64,000 bases of DNA from Spirodela intermedia (Eukaryota; Streptophyta; Magnoliopsida; Alismatales; Araceae), in NCBI GenBank assembly GCA_902729315.2, contig LR746265.1:7384892-7448891 (forward strand), given 5' to 3'. The notes beneath the pieces were generated by a model. That model searched no databases. It was not told the DNA's origin and saw only the letters and a list, made by a program, of their open reading frames with translations. Shown here piece by piece: positions 12,000-24,583 of this stretch. Positions within the stretch are counted from its first letter, which is position 1, and each line of letters begins with the position of its first letter. The translations under genes and the position numbers were made by a program.

Positions 12000-14850
12000 G
12001 TAGTCCGTCGGAGGGAGGTGATCTGCCCCAGGTTCGAATGAAGACCGTGAAGGCTCAGAGGAGTAAAGGTTAGCCCATTTTAGTAAAATACTTACACGTC
12101 CACCATATCCTCTTAACCCTTCTATGTTAATGCCACCCACTTGATTTGCTGCCATACTAAAAATGCTGGCTGAATAGCTTAAGATATGCAACAAATGTTA
12201 TGGTACATGATATTCTCATTTTTTATATCATTTGCCTACTTTCTAAGAGATTAGAATTCTTCAATTTTTCATCATTTTTTATCCATTATTTCCTAACAGG
12301 ACCTTGGTTTATTTTCCTAAAACTTAGCTAACATATGAACAAAGGTTAGCATAAGTTTTAAGACTCTGATATCACCAAGTCTATTGTTTGATGAGAGTTT
12401 TGTACCTTAATAAGTAATTATTTTCAGTTTATATTGATATCAAAGAAAAAGATAATTTATAGATTGATTTTCCTAAAATAGAAGTGCAATGTTTAAATAT
12501 GACTTTTTGACTTTCTCATGATATTAACTATAAATTTCAACCCTTTTTTTGATATTAAGTGCTAATAAATGATAGATGGAATGAATAACTCGTGGATCCT
12601 CCAAAAAATGGTACAAGTACCATGCCAGGCTTTGAATCCCAAATTCAATTATGATAAAAAAATTTAAGAACTCCTCAGCTTGAAGTAATGACTTCTATTT
12701 TAGTGTTTAGAGTTTTATATCATAAAAGCTTACTGAAAAAACCCTTCTAACCAGGTTAGGATCTCCCAATGTTGACAAATTATAGTCAAGACTTGACATT
12801 GTAAACTTGATTTTCTTATGATTTATATAACAATGAGATTTTCAAGCAGTAGCACAGAATCTTGGTGTTGGCAACTAAGCTATAAGGGCTGAAACTTCTT
12901 TCTTGGTTTATGCTATTAATCAAATAAGAGGGAACACTTCCTCATCTAGATTTCCATACAAAGTATGTTTTTTCTTAACCTGTAGTTTTTCTTAATTCCG
13001 TCTCAACAACTAATTTATCTTTCCTCTCTCTCTCTCTCTCCTTCCATTTTATTGCATAGGTACATATTTATGATTTGTCCTAAGTAGTAATTGAGGCCTA
13101 ACTTGAAGAACTACTTAATTTTGAATATTCATGAGTCCTAAACAAGATTTCTTTGCTGAAGCTATATTTATCTATGCCTTGATGCATTTTACCCAACCCT
13201 TGCATCTACAACTAACTAGAGCTTCTAACTATGCCTTGATACTACGTGCACATAAATGTGACAAGTGACCCACCTGGCCATTTGTTAAAATCTACTTTTT
13301 CTGATGAGATGATTTCAGGCTAAAGTAAAATCTCTCTAAATACTTTACCAACAACGAATTAAATATTTTGATCACAAAAAAATAAGTACACTTATTGTAC
13401 ATATTGATTTTTTAATTACTAGAATCTAGAATGGCTTGTTAAATTTTGATGTTACATCATTTCAAATATTTTAATATTAAATTCAACTTACTTTCAATCA
13501 TACCATTGATAATAATAATATATTTTATTATTGTAATGCTATAGATTAAGTATTTTAATTATCATGTAGTTTGTTGGAATTAATTAAGTTGATCTTAGCT
13601 GTACTAAGACCACCAAGAAGGGGGGATTGAATTAACGTTTTTTTTTCATTTCATAGATAAACTCTCTTAGAAGATCAAGCTTCTCTCATGAAAATTGATC
13701 TTTCTTAGATAAGCTCTCTTATAAGTAAACTAAAAAACTTAGAGGTATGTTTTCTAATTTACTTAGAGTACATTATAGTTTTCTATTGATTCGGCCACCT
13801 ACCTATGTCCACTCTCTAAAAATAATATTTGTGCTCAGACTTCACTAACAATAATCGTCCAATCATCTACTATTCTTTCATAGTTTCTATCTGATCTATT
13901 CATTAGTAATGATCATTTTTTTTTTAATTGGTCAAGTGGTACACTATTTTCTAGTGATTTGGCCACCTACCTATGTTCACTCTCTAAAAATAATCTTTGT
14001 TCTTAGGCTCCACTAACTATGACCATCCAATCACCAAGTATTCTTTCATACTTTTCATTTTATCTATTCATTAGTAATGGTCATATTTTTAAAAATTGAC
14101 AAAGTGGTATGTACTTTCATGGCTCTTCTTTTTCTAACTAAAGCTAATTTAAATATCAATATTTTAAAAATAATTTAATTTAAAAATAATTTTTAAAAAT
14201 ATTTTATAAAGTTATTTTTTTCAACATTGATGTGATACTTGATAATACTTATTGGTTTTTCAAAAGATAATAATCATCGGAAAAGATCGTTGGATGCCAT
14301 GAACCTCATCCTACAAGGAGACTTAGCCCTCATCATAGAAGGAGAGATAGTTCACAAGCAGTTACAAGTGAATTGATCACCTAGAAAGAAAGAAGAAAAC
14401 CAATCTTAGTGGTTCTGAGCATACACTCTGAAGTGTTAATAGCATTCAAATTTGATGGCGCCCTGATCTTTTTGTCATGCTTAAGCCATTAAATTGATGA
14501 GAGATTGATTGCCATAAAGTAATCAGGTTGGCTGTGTTGGTAGCTAACTGACTCTTGGGAATGTTACCACCTAAGATAATCTTTGAGGAAGATTTAAATT
14601 GATCATAATTTTATTGGGGCATGTGATAAATTTCCTTATAATACCTTTTATGATAAGGACTTGTTCTTGTTCTATTTTCTTATTGACATCCTCATTTCTC
14701 CTTTAAACTGTAAGAAAATATGGGCAATGAATAAGGAAATACTATATAAATATTTTAGTTAATAACCAAGACCTAAATCAGGGTTTTTTACGCATATTTT
14801 TCTATTTTTTTCTCATAAATAAAATTATTTTTAATCAAGATTACACGGAG
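12000..14850. other. AT-rich intergenic region, no gene recognised
   Basis: This stretch separates the MYB gene from ANGUSTIFOLIA. It has no long open frame and no transposon domain. A CT run lies near 13021-13041 and a tandem duplication at 13775-14090. Confidence 0.65.
13775..14090. repeat. Tandem duplication, unit about 170 bp
   Basis: The block starting near GGCCACCTACCTATGT at 13792 recurs at 13961. Both copies continue with CACTCTCTAAAAATAAT, a TTCTTTCATA element and TCTATTCATTAGTAATG. The copies differ by scattered substitutions. Confidence 0.85.
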
Positions 14851-14900
14851 GAGGATGAATATATTCTACTTTTGGAAAGAAGTGGTTAAAACGGTGATAA

Positions 14901-14968
14901 TGACGTCACCGTACGTTTTTACCCCGGGGCGGGGGGGGGAGGGGGGACGAGTAAAAAAGGGTCACGTG
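14901..14968 (+). promoter_or_regulatory. TGACGTCA palindrome and CACGTG G-box upstream of AN
   Basis: A perfect TGACGTCA palindrome at 14901-14908 and a CACGTG at 14963-14968 lie 135-200 bp upstream of the ATG at 15102. A G-rich run separates them. Both are classic plant bZIP targets; function is inferred. Confidence 0.45.
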
Positions 14969-14997
14969 GAATCCTCCTCTTCTACGCCTCCTCACAT

Positions 14998-15001
<4 letters not shown>

Positions 15002-15028
<27 letters not shown>

Positions 15029-15062
15029 CCACCACTGCCGCTGCTATCACTGCCGCTGCCGC
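15002..15062 (+). repeat. (CTG)n / (CTGCCG)n trinucleotide tract in AN leader
   Basis: CTG and CCG triplets run just upstream of the start codon, after an in-frame non-ATG opening. It is read as 5' leader. Confidence 0.8.
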
Positions 15063-15101
15063 TGTAGACCGCGTAACCCTGTGCTTCTTTCCTCCGCTCA
15101 T

Positions 15102-18100
15102 ATGCTCCAACTTCGCCACCACCACCACCACCACCAGGGTGGCCATGGCGGTGGGATACCGGAGGGCCTGCCGCCTGATTTGCCCCTCGTCGTGTCCCTC
15201 AACTGCCTGGAGGATACCTCGCTGGAGGCGGAAGGCCTCAGCGGGGTCGCCATGGTGGAGCACGTCGGCCTGGGCCGGATCGCCGAGGGGCGGATCGAGT
15301 CCGCTGCTGCGGTTATCGTCCAATCCCTAGCCTTCCTCCCCCGCGCCGCACAGCGTCGCCTCCAGCCCTGGCAGCTCATCGTCTGCCTAGGCTCTGCTGA
15401 CCGTTCTGTCGACACGGCGTTGGCGGCCGATCTTGGGCTTAGGATGGTCCATGTGGACGCCAACAGGGCCGAGGAGGTTGCCGACACTGTGATGGCGCTC
15501 TTTCTTGGGCTGCTCCGCCGGACACACCTGCTGTCCCGCCACGTCTCCTCGTCCGCAGCTGCATCCGGTTGGCTGGGGTCGATCCAGCCCCTATGTCGTG
15601 GTATGAGACGGTGTAGAGGCCTCGTGCTAGGGATTGTTGGGAGGTCTGCGTCGGCCAAGTGCTTAGCGACTCGGAGCCTTGCTTTCCGAATGAGCGTCCT
15701 CTATTTTGATGTCCAGGAGGTTCTCTTCTTATCCTTCAATCCTTTCCAAAATAGTTGCGGTTCTTCTGTTCTCATTTAATTTTTTTAACTTTTCCAGAGT
15801 TCATTTACGGCATTAGAAATACTCTGTTTTTGTGGAGCGCGTGCACTGTGACGAATAGTGTGCCTCTCTGTATGGAGCGTTCGAAGAACGCTAAGATTCT
15901 GTCGCTTTCAGGCGACTTTGTGTGTGCTGTTGGTTGGAATGGGCAAATGGAGAAATTAGTTTGTGTAGAAGGAACGTGATATACATCTAAAAGATCTGCG
16001 AAAGTTACCTTTCAATGGTTGACTTCAAAGCCCTTTGCCTTATGTACATCGGCGCCTATGTGTTCTCTGGACTCGTAATTGTGTGTTCTGAGAGGAGACA
16101 GCTCATGTCGGCTTGTTTAGTTTCTTAAGAGGGGATCGTAGAGTGATGAAATCATGAAAGATTTACTTACTCCGAAAATGAGTCGGAAAAGAAAAAAAAA
16201 CAAAGATAACCAAGTGTCATGTTTTGTGTATAGTTGGTGAGATTAATCTATATTAAATGTCACGTGTTTGCATCTCTTAAGGAGGGCATTTGGGTTGGCG
16301 AGGATGTCCTTAGATTTAGATCTTTGACGTGATTGTGAGGTGTATACTGATCAGTTGGATACAAGCTATGGAATTGCAGCTCCTGTGGGGAGTCTTATGC
16401 TCGTAGTAGACTTATTTTTCCTCAATTATGTTGATTGTTAACAGCAACGTTTGTTCAGTGACAAGTACTTGGGATAATCTTATATTTTGTTTAATTTATG
16501 TGGCTGAAACTGAATACATCTAGAAAAATGTACCCACCAGCGAATCTCAGTTAATTACATCATGTAAGACCAACTAGATAAATAATGTATTGATTTTTGG
16601 TTTTTACAACAGCCATCCTAACTTGGTGGGTGATATTCTCATGCACCCTAACATCCATCCTTGACCCACTTATGATATGCATATATTTTCTTTTCTTCTG
16701 CATTTTTTGCCTTTGTAGTTTAATTTTATCTATGCTAAAAAGTATTACAGGATCATTGAGCTCAGTTATAGTCATTATTGGGATCCTGTTGAACACCATC
16801 GCTACCTATTTGTATCAACAATTTAGATGTGAAGAATAGTACTCAACTCAATTCTTTATAATTTTACTCTTTCTTAGGATTTTGAGGTACATTTTAATGG
16901 CAAAAGACGAGCTTAAGTTTTCCCCACCTCAAAAGGAACGTGGATGAAGCAAACATTAGTCTTGTGTGAGGATAATGTTGAGGCCCTTGCGCGTGAAGTT
17001 TTGCTTTGGATCTACTCTAAGAAAGTTTTAATAGCGAAATTCACGTTTTTGTGTTAAATGCAGCATACTTAAGATGCCTTGCTTTCTCCTCTATCCCTTT
17101 TACTTGTATCTATGTTATTTAACTATTTATTTGGTAAAAAGGGTAGCACTTATGCACCATTCATGCCGTGGTTTGGACCATTAACATGTTTTGATTTTAT
17201 TTTTTTATGACCACTTCACATAGCTTGTCATGTTCAATATTTCTTGAATGAATTGAGTAGTTTTCAAAATGAACCGAGCACTTGGGATGTTATGTATAAC
17301 TTTGTGATGGAATCTCATCCTTTTATCCCCAATTCTGCTGACTGCTATTAGCATGAAACTCTTTAATTTTTGTTATCTATGTTGGCTCTCTGAATGAGAT
17401 TTATCTCATTCCATGTGCTGGATGCTGGATTGTTGGTGGACGTTAATGAACTTTCCGATTTGCATTTCAACTGATAGCTCAAATAATTTAAATACCTTTA
17501 TCCTGTATTTTCCTCAGACGTCAGCTGTCAAATTATTGGTGCGAACATCCACCTTCAAGAGAATTTCAACTGATAGTTCCATAATCCTTGTGCAATGTTT
17601 TTGGATCATTACGACTCAAAAGGGACATCTATTAATTAAATAAATGGCTTGTGAATCAAATTCTGATTGCCACCGGAATTTTTCTCATGGTCAAACTCAT
17701 CTGCAAATGTTTTTCTGCTTTAATGACTTTTTATGTAGTTAACGGGGACAATGTAATAAAAAAATTCTGGCTGTACTTTAAATAGGGATCTTGCTTCTTT
17801 GTCTTTCCCCCATTAATTGTTTCAATTTTCATTTCTTTAATTAATCGGCTATTTTTTTGATTTTTTTTTTTCGATCATCTTAATACTGGTTGAGGAAAAT
17901 GAAAATCAACCCTGTCATAGTAATGAAGAATCTTAAATGTTTGTGCCATTACAAGTTTTACCTAATAATTTCAGGGATCATGTAAATAACTGTGGTAAAT
18001 GAACATCTTATAATACCTGCACGTAATACGGTCAAAAGTGATCTACTGATTGGATTATTTTTGCTTTCGACTTTTATTCCTAGGGAAATGAAAATTCAGG

Positions 18101-19309
18101 AAGGCCGTTAAGCTTATTTCCTCGTGCTGCAAGAAGAATGGATACACTGAATGATCTACTTGCTGCTAGTGACCTGGTATCGCTACACTGTGCTTTAACA
18201 GACGAAACAATTCAGATCATCAATGAGGAGTGCCTGCAGCATATCAAACCTGGTAATCTTATTAGATGGTATCAATGTTCATTTCTTCGGAAGGCAGTTT
18301 TGTCTCTTAAGTTCTACTGAATATTGCAATCTTATCGGCCAGAAGTATGTCTTTTAAAATTGTAATGATGATCGCTGCCTTTTCTACAGGTGCATTCATT
18401 GTGAACACAGGCAGCAGCCAATTAATAGATGATTGTGCTCTAAAGCAGCTTTTGATTGATGGGACTGTTGCTGGTTGTGCTTTGGATGGTGCAGAAGGTC
18501 CTCAATGGATGGAAGCATGGGTATGAGCATTAGCTTTAGGGTATGCATTGTAGTCTTGGTGGTGTGTGTAGACTATGTAGATAACTTTTTTAAGATTTTT
18601 TTATTTTGGGAAACGTTTTTGCTTGCCTCATAGTCTAATTCAGCATCATCATACACTTATTTGTACATCAGTTATAGATTAGGCCTGGTGGTGAAATTAG
18701 TTATTGGGTGATATTTGTGCAAAATGAATATATTGAAGGGATATATCGTTTATTTAGGACATAAATTAGTTATTGGGATGAATTAGGTTTTGATTTATAT
18801 ACATTGGATGATGTCTTCTGTCCTTATCTATCGAGAACGAACTGCCCTTCCATGTGCTATGGGTGTCCAGATGTTCTAATTCCTCCGTACCTAGTTCAAT
18901 GTCCCTAGTTCAACGTCCATTTGTGGCGTTTTAAGTGGGAAGGTGGTTTCTGGCTCAAGCATCTGCAATTAGCTGATGATACTGTTCTGTACTGTTCTGT
19001 TTAAAGAGGACGATGAGGCTAAGGGACCAAGTATCACTGAATTAGAGATTGATTTCCGAAGTTGTCAACAAGGGCACCGCTAGACAGATCTAATACCTTG
19101 ATAAGTAAATGAAGGGATTGAAGATTGTAGTAGTTGCATCTGGTAGTTGATGCGTTCCTTGAAAGTTTGCACTTTCTAAGTTGGCAACCCACATCTTATT
19201 CTTGTATTACGATTCCAAGTCCGATAAGAGACAAAATCAAGGCTTTGGAGGTTCACTAGCCTGAAACTGAGCAAGGTACAGAACTATACCTTTACATATA
19301 CACACAGAC

Positions 19310-19407
<98 letters not shown>

Positions 19408-21913
19408 AGGATAAATGTTGAAGAGAAAGTGAAGAAAGAGAAATGAGAAGCAAGGAAGACAGCAAGAGAAAAGCAGAGAGAAGAATGCACTGAGGAAAAT
19501 ATTCCAAGTATATTAATTGGCACTCTAATAATATACTTTGAATATTATTACAATGCTATCATCCTTGACCAACCTCCAGGCCTTTGCCTCTGGCTCTCAC
19601 ACATATCATCCCATTTACTAGATCAAACTTTTACCCCCTTTGTCATTATCTCTGAGTGTAATCTTCTCTTTCCCTGTCCACATTTCCATCCCCCTTCCCG
19701 CCGCCCTGACCTGACAAGTGGGAAGAGTTGGATTGTCAGTTCTTGCAATCCCAGATGGGATGTAGTGATCGTTAGAGGGGGAGCTCTCTTTCTCCCTTTT
19801 CCATTGAAAGGAGATATGAAACCTAATGTGATCTTTTGCTCGCTACTATCCTAAGTTTTCTCCTTTGACAAGTGGCATCGTGATCAGTAGTAACATAACT
19901 GGGACCCATCTCTCCATCATCTCTCTCTCTCTCTCTCTCCCCCGCAGCTGGAGAATTGTGCTTGATTATTTTTTCTCAATTTTTGCTCTTATTTTATGCA
20001 AAACTCTTGAGATAATATAATTAACATATTTACACGCTTTTCGTTTTATTTACCTTTTATTCTCCAGCGTTTTTTTAATGCCACTGTCATTCTCAGTTGT
20101 TAATTTGCCAAGCTGTTCTTATTCAGAATCCTTGTTAGTGACTACAATTCTTTCTCTTGGAAGTGATGGATTAGATGCTCTTTTCTCAACTAGAGATGTT
20201 TGAAGAAACAAAGATACTCTCGTTTAATCCATTGGGTATACTTTGATTGTGTCTCTAACGATTTCACTTGTTTCTATCTCTTTACAAGCTTTTTGTTCTT
20301 GTTCATCTTGTTGAATTTTTTTTCTCGTGCTGTAGTTTTCTCATATTTATCAGCACAACTTCCCTGCTTATTCGCACATCTCTCTCCCCCCCTCTCTCCA
20401 TCCCTCCTCTTTCTCGCTCTGTCTGTATGCATGCATATATTTTCTATTTACATGCATTACTCCTTTGTCATGGCCGATTTCAGGTAAGGGAGATGCCAAA
20501 TGTATTGATTCTTCCTCGAAGCGCCGACTACAGCGAAGAGGTTTGGATGGAAATTCGGGAGAAGGCTATTTCCACACTACATTCTTTCTTCCATGATGGG
20601 ATCGTCCCTAAGGACGCTGTCTCTGATGAGGACGACGAAAAGAGTGAAGCCATGTACAGTGAGAACGATTCCGAAAGACGGGTGAGGACCACTTACTTGC
20701 AGGCCGATGAACCAGAACAGCAGACTGATGCAATCCTGTTAGAACCTGAGTACACCGCTCATCAGTTGAAAGATTCAGTTGCTCTGTCTCAGCATTCCAC
20801 CATCTCTGAAAGCTCTCGCCCTCAGCCGTCAGAAGGTAGGCGCGGCAGGTCGGGCAAGAAGGGCAAGAAGAGACCTGCTCGCCGTAGATCTCAACGCAAG
20901 TCGGATGAATTCTCCGCCGCAGGCGACAGTAACTCCACCTTACAGCGTGACCAGGACACTGCTATAAGTGGTAGCAGAGATCAAGCTCAGAGCTCCAGCT
21001 CTCGGTTCGCCTCCCCAGAGGATGCTAGAAATAAGCAAATCTGCCTTGCCGATCAGGGCTCGGAGTCAACTCCTGTGAAACATCTCACGAAGAGCTCCGG
21101 CCCTGCTAAGAGTTCCGTCGACGATCTCAAGGAAGGATACGTCGTAGTGCTGCACCCAAAGGACAAACCTGGGCTCCATGCGTCCAGGCAGAGGGCTCCT
21201 GGCGGTGGTTGGTTCCTGGAGGTTATGACTAATGTCACAAGGAGGGATCCGGCTGCGCAGTTTCTCATCACGTTTACAAGCAAGGTCTGGTCTTCTGCTA
21301 TCTTCTCCTCTGATCAACAGCTGATTGCCAGGCTCATATTCTAAAGCATTCTCTCTCCTTTTTTTTTTTTTTTTGAATTTATCCTCAGGGTGCAGTGGGA
21401 CTGGGTTCCTTCAGCGCTGGTGGAAAACTACTGCAGGTATAAAAAGTTGAACTAATTTCCTCGATATGTCCTTCTGCGTTGGCATTCATAGTTATTTGAC
21501 TTATTTCAATGAATATGATAAGGTGGAAATTAGGGGATATAGCCGCTTCTAATCATAGAACCCACCCAGCAGCAGATGCCTTTGATCTGTTAACTCGTGT
21601 GGTTCCCTTTTGAGCAACAGACGAACAGGAAGACGGAGATGGTCTTCGCCGGCCACAGCCTCGATGGGTGGGCGAGTTGGATTCTAGACGGCTCGATCCT
21701 CGAAGACTGTAAACTCGTCAACATTATGAACCCCCTGGTCAGCTCTCCTCGCCGATAATTATTTTTTGTATCGTCGATTACTTGGTTATAATTAATCGAG
21801 CTTCAAGAATCATAGGGTCTTGTGTGTGTGTGTGTGTTTAGGCTGCGTTGGACGTTTGGATGGAGATTGTGGCCGTGGTTGACGAGGATGGAGTCACCAG
21901 ATGGCTGGGCTAA
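15102..21913 (+). CDS. AN: ANGUSTIFOLIA, plant CtBP/BARS-like protein, seven exons
   Basis: Exons are 15102-15719, 18084-18252, 18390-18520, 20484-21284, 21389-21436, 21621-21737 and 21842-21913, all GT-AG and in phase, giving 651 residues (Arabidopsis AN is of similar size). The N-terminal half has the D-2-hydroxyacid dehydrogenase-like fold. Visible are LNCLE at residues 33-37 (the LxCxE motif noted for AN), a GIVGRS segment in place of the usual dinucleotide loop, and LQHIKPG. The plant-specific C-terminal half has a Lys/Arg-rich likely nuclear signal (GKKGKKRPARRR, about residues 427-440) and the GGWFLEVMTNVTRRDPAAQF block. AN controls polar cell expansion and microtubule arrangement and acts at the trans-Golgi and in gene repression. 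Residues 6-11 are a histidine run coded by CAC repeats. Introns 1 and 3 are each about 2 kb. Confidence 0.93.
19313..19404. repeat. Long perfect (GA)n tract in AN intron 3
   Basis: About 45 uninterrupted GA units, the longest pure dinucleotide run in the window. It lies inside the intron 18521-20483. Confidence 0.95.
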
Positions 21914-21954
21914 GTGAGTTCGAGGAAATTTTTCATTCGAGATGAAGATACACG

Positions 21955-22164
21955 TCTCTCTCTCTTTCTCTCCCTTCTCTCTCCTCTCTCCTCTCTCCTC
22001 TCTCTCCTCTCTCCTCCTCTCCTCTCTCTCCTCTCTCCTCTCTCCTCTCTCCTCTCTCCTCTCTCTCCTCTCTCCTCTCTCTCCTCTCTCCTCCTCTCCT
22101 CTCTCTCCTCTCTCCTCTCTCCTCTCTCTCCTCTCTTCTATCTTCTCTCTCTCTCTCTCTTCAT
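21955..22164. repeat. CTCTCC-rich minisatellite just downstream of AN
   Basis: About 200 bp built almost wholly of TCTCTCC, TCTCC and TCTC units in higher-order order, starting about 40 bp after the AN stop codon. It probably lies in the 3' UTR or terminator region. The long Ser/Leu-rich frames across it are artefacts. Confidence 0.9.
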
Positions 22165-22542
22165 TCTTGTATCTTGGTTGACTTTATTTTTTGCAGTAGA
22201 TTTTAGGAGGGCATTCTTGGTCATGGTCGTCTCAATTATTCCTACAGTAGGTGTTTGTAAATGGGCCGGGCTGGGGGACCAGGCCCGAAGTTATGAGCTG
22301 TATCTTATCAGCCGAGCCCGGCCAGTTTAGTACTGGCCTCTCTCTCTTGAAAGACTGGCCCGATTTGGAGGCGGCAGTCCGGGCCGAGATAATGGACTCA
22401 GATTCAGAATGAATCGAAATTTTTATTCTGAGGCGGCCCAATATGAGCCCAATAGTAGAAATGAATGCAAACGTGAGAGATAGAGAGAGAAGAGAAGGGG
22501 ACTACTCACTCTAGTTTCCGAAACCCCTCGCTTCTTCCTCAT

Positions 22543-22546
22543 AGGT

Positions 22547-22598
<52 letters not shown>
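22543..22598. repeat. (GATA)n-(GA)n microsatellite
   Basis: Short GATA units lead into about 20 GA units, between AN and the trihelix gene. Confidence 0.9.
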
Positions 22599-22601
<3 letters not shown>

Positions 22602-23279
22602 CAGATATTACATTTCAATGGACATTGACCCCCCACCCTCTTCGTGTCATCAGGTTAAGGTAACCATAGATAGGCAAGGGCAGTTTGGCATATCAACTGG
22701 CAAGTGGGCATTAAATGCATTGGATACAAAGGGCTTCGTAGTTGACTTTTCTGCATTTTATAACCAGTCCCAGCTTCTTGGGCAGCTTGGCCCACATTGG
22801 AATCAAGGGTGAGTTTTCTTTCCCTTGTTCGTAGGTCAACCCAAATGTTGCAGTTTCGATCTTGAGCAGGATTCATAGCTTTTTTTACCTTTTCCGGGGT
22901 CAACCTCACAGATTTACCCTCATCGGGAGGCGTAACGTGGGTCGTGATTCGTCTCTTGACAATTCCGAAGTCGCCAACTTTCCAAGCCCCGCCGGAATCT
23001 ATCACGGAGTCCAGCCCCCCATTTGGCACGTGGTGCTCCTTGGCGGCACGCTGACGCGGCGCCCGACGCTCTGATCAGCCTCCGGCGGCTGCACCGCCCC
23101 TCCCGAGATCGCGGTCAACGCGACGCCCCACCACAGTGCGCCGTACGGTCGCCGACCCTCCCCTTCCATGACGGCTCTCTTGTCCACTCCCAATCCCCAC
23201 CCCCACAAATAACCACAGCGCCACCGTGACCGCCACCGCCTCAGTCGTTGTTGACCTCTCCTCCTCCTCCGCCGTCTCC

Positions 23280-24143
23280 ATGCCCCCTGATTCCCCCTCC
23301 GGTGGCGGCGCCTCTGCCGACGTCGACCTGAAGCGTGATCCTTCCCCTTACAGCTCGAGCAGGCGACTGCCCCCACCTTGCTGGGCCCACGAGGAGACGG
23401 GTGCCCTAATACAGTCATATTCCCAGAAATGGCACGCTCTCCAGCGGGGGAACCTCAAGGCGGCCCACTGGGAGGAGGTAGCCGGTGCCGTCGCCGTCCG
23501 CTGCCGCCCGCTGTACGCCGCCGCCCATCACGCCGGCAACAGCCCCAAGACCGCCGTGCAGTGCCGCCACAAGATGGAGAAGCTCCGCAAGCGCTACCGA
23601 TCTGAGCGGCGGCGCCACAACCACTCCTCCTGGGTCCACTTCCCGCAGATGCACGCCATGGAGATGGGGGCGCCCCTCTTCATCCATGGCGGCGGCGGCG
23701 GCGCCGACCGCTCGAAGGCGGCGGTGGCGACTACAGTACCGCCCACCCACATCGACGATGACTCCGCCGGCGCCCTACGATTTCAGATCACAAAGGCATT
23801 GAGGGCGACCTCCCCGGGCCTGGTGAACGGCCATGCCGAAGAGCTCCTCCCGCCTGCGGAGCCGCCGTCGGCCGCTGGAGATATGCGGCGGAGGAAGAAG
23901 AGGGCGGCTGGAGTGCCGTTGCTCGGGGAGATGGCGGCGGCGGTGAGGATGGCGAGTGACGGGTTCCTGAGAGTGGAGGAGATGAAGATGGCGGCGGCGA
24001 GGGAGATGGAGAAGCAGAAGATGGAGATGGAGCTGCGGCGCACGGAGATGATGATCGAGACTCAGAACCGGATTGTCAACGCTTTCATAAGAGGCTTCTC
24101 TCAGAGCAAGAAAAAGAGGCCCAAAGTCAACCCCGAGCCCTGA
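23280..24143 (+). CDS. Trihelix transcription factor, ASIL/SIP1 type, single exon
   Basis: Uninterrupted 287-residue frame. Residues ~34-125 form a trihelix DNA-binding domain: CWAHEETGALIQSYSQKW, then KAAHWEEVAGAVAVRC, a VQCRHKMEKLRKRYRSE helix and the SSWVHFPQMHAME segment typical of the SIP1/ASIL clade. The C-terminal third has the family's amphipathic coiled-coil region (FLRVEEMKMAAAREMEKQKM and following) and ends in KKKRPK, a likely nuclear signal. Such factors often repress seed-maturation or stress genes; the target is unknown here. The frame extends 18 codons upstream without an ATG, so 23280 is the first possible Met. The coding region is strongly GC-rich. It converges on the ureidoglycine aminohydrolase gene. 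Confidence 0.9.
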   Translation: MPPDSPSGGGASADVDLKRDPSPYSSSRRLPPPCWAHEETGALIQSYSQKWHALQRGNLKAAHWEEVAGAVAVRCRPLYAAAHHAGNSPKTAVQCRHKMEKLRKRYRSERRRHNHSSWVHFPQMHAMEMGAPLFIHGGGGGADRSKAAVATTVPPTHIDDDSAGALRFQITKALRATSPGLVNGHAEELLPPAEPPSAAGDMRRRKKRAAGVPLLGEMAAAVRMASDGFLRVEEMKMAAAREMEKQKMEMELRRTEMMIETQNRIVNAFIRGFSQSKKKRPKVNPEP

Positions 24144-24177
24144 AGAAGATAAACAAGGAAGAAGAATAAGGCTAAAT

Positions 24178-24201
24178 TTATTATTATTATTATTATTACT
24201 T
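24178..24201. repeat. (ATT)n microsatellite in trihelix 3' region
   Basis: Seven ATT triplets about 35 bp after the stop codon; a CT run follows at 24301-24325. Confidence 0.85.
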
Positions 24202-24583
24202 TATATAGAATCTCTTCTTCTCGGGCAGCTGGTCGCATCTCCTGTAAAGCTCTTTAAAAACTCGTTGCTGCTCAGTGTCTTGCTTTACCTCGAAGTCATG
24301 TTCTCTCTCTCTCTCTCTCTCTCTCCCTCCTCTTTCTCCTCGGCGGGTAAGTCAAACCCTTTAAAGGGAGCCCCCAAAAGACTTCACCGATTATTTCTGA
24401 GCAATCCGATCAGTAGTTATGAGTAGAGGTGAATGCCCACCAAATCACGAAACAAGATGAACTGGAGATAGTAAGTAACCAGATCCAATACCAAGTCAAC
24501 GCCTTTTCGCAGAAAGAAAGAGCTCCCAGATTGAAGACACCAACCAGGACCATTCTTGAACTGGGTGGGGGAGGAGGTTCCAC

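Noticed and set aside
14997-15101. Upstream extension of AN with a cysteine run
   Set aside because: It would need a TTG start; the Cys run is the CTG repeat read as TGC. The ATG at 15102 is preferred.
19313-19404. Possible CRISPR-like or satellite array
   Set aside because: A plain dinucleotide repeat without spacers, in a plant nuclear intron.
21914-22330. 138-codon Ser/Leu-rich frame
   Set aside because: Produced by the CTCTCC minisatellite downstream of AN.
22255-22330. GGGCCGGGCT-rich palindromic stretch, echoed by GGGCCGGGGCTTGCC near 31.09 kb
   Set aside because: Short GC-rich similarity only; I could not establish ends or a shared element.
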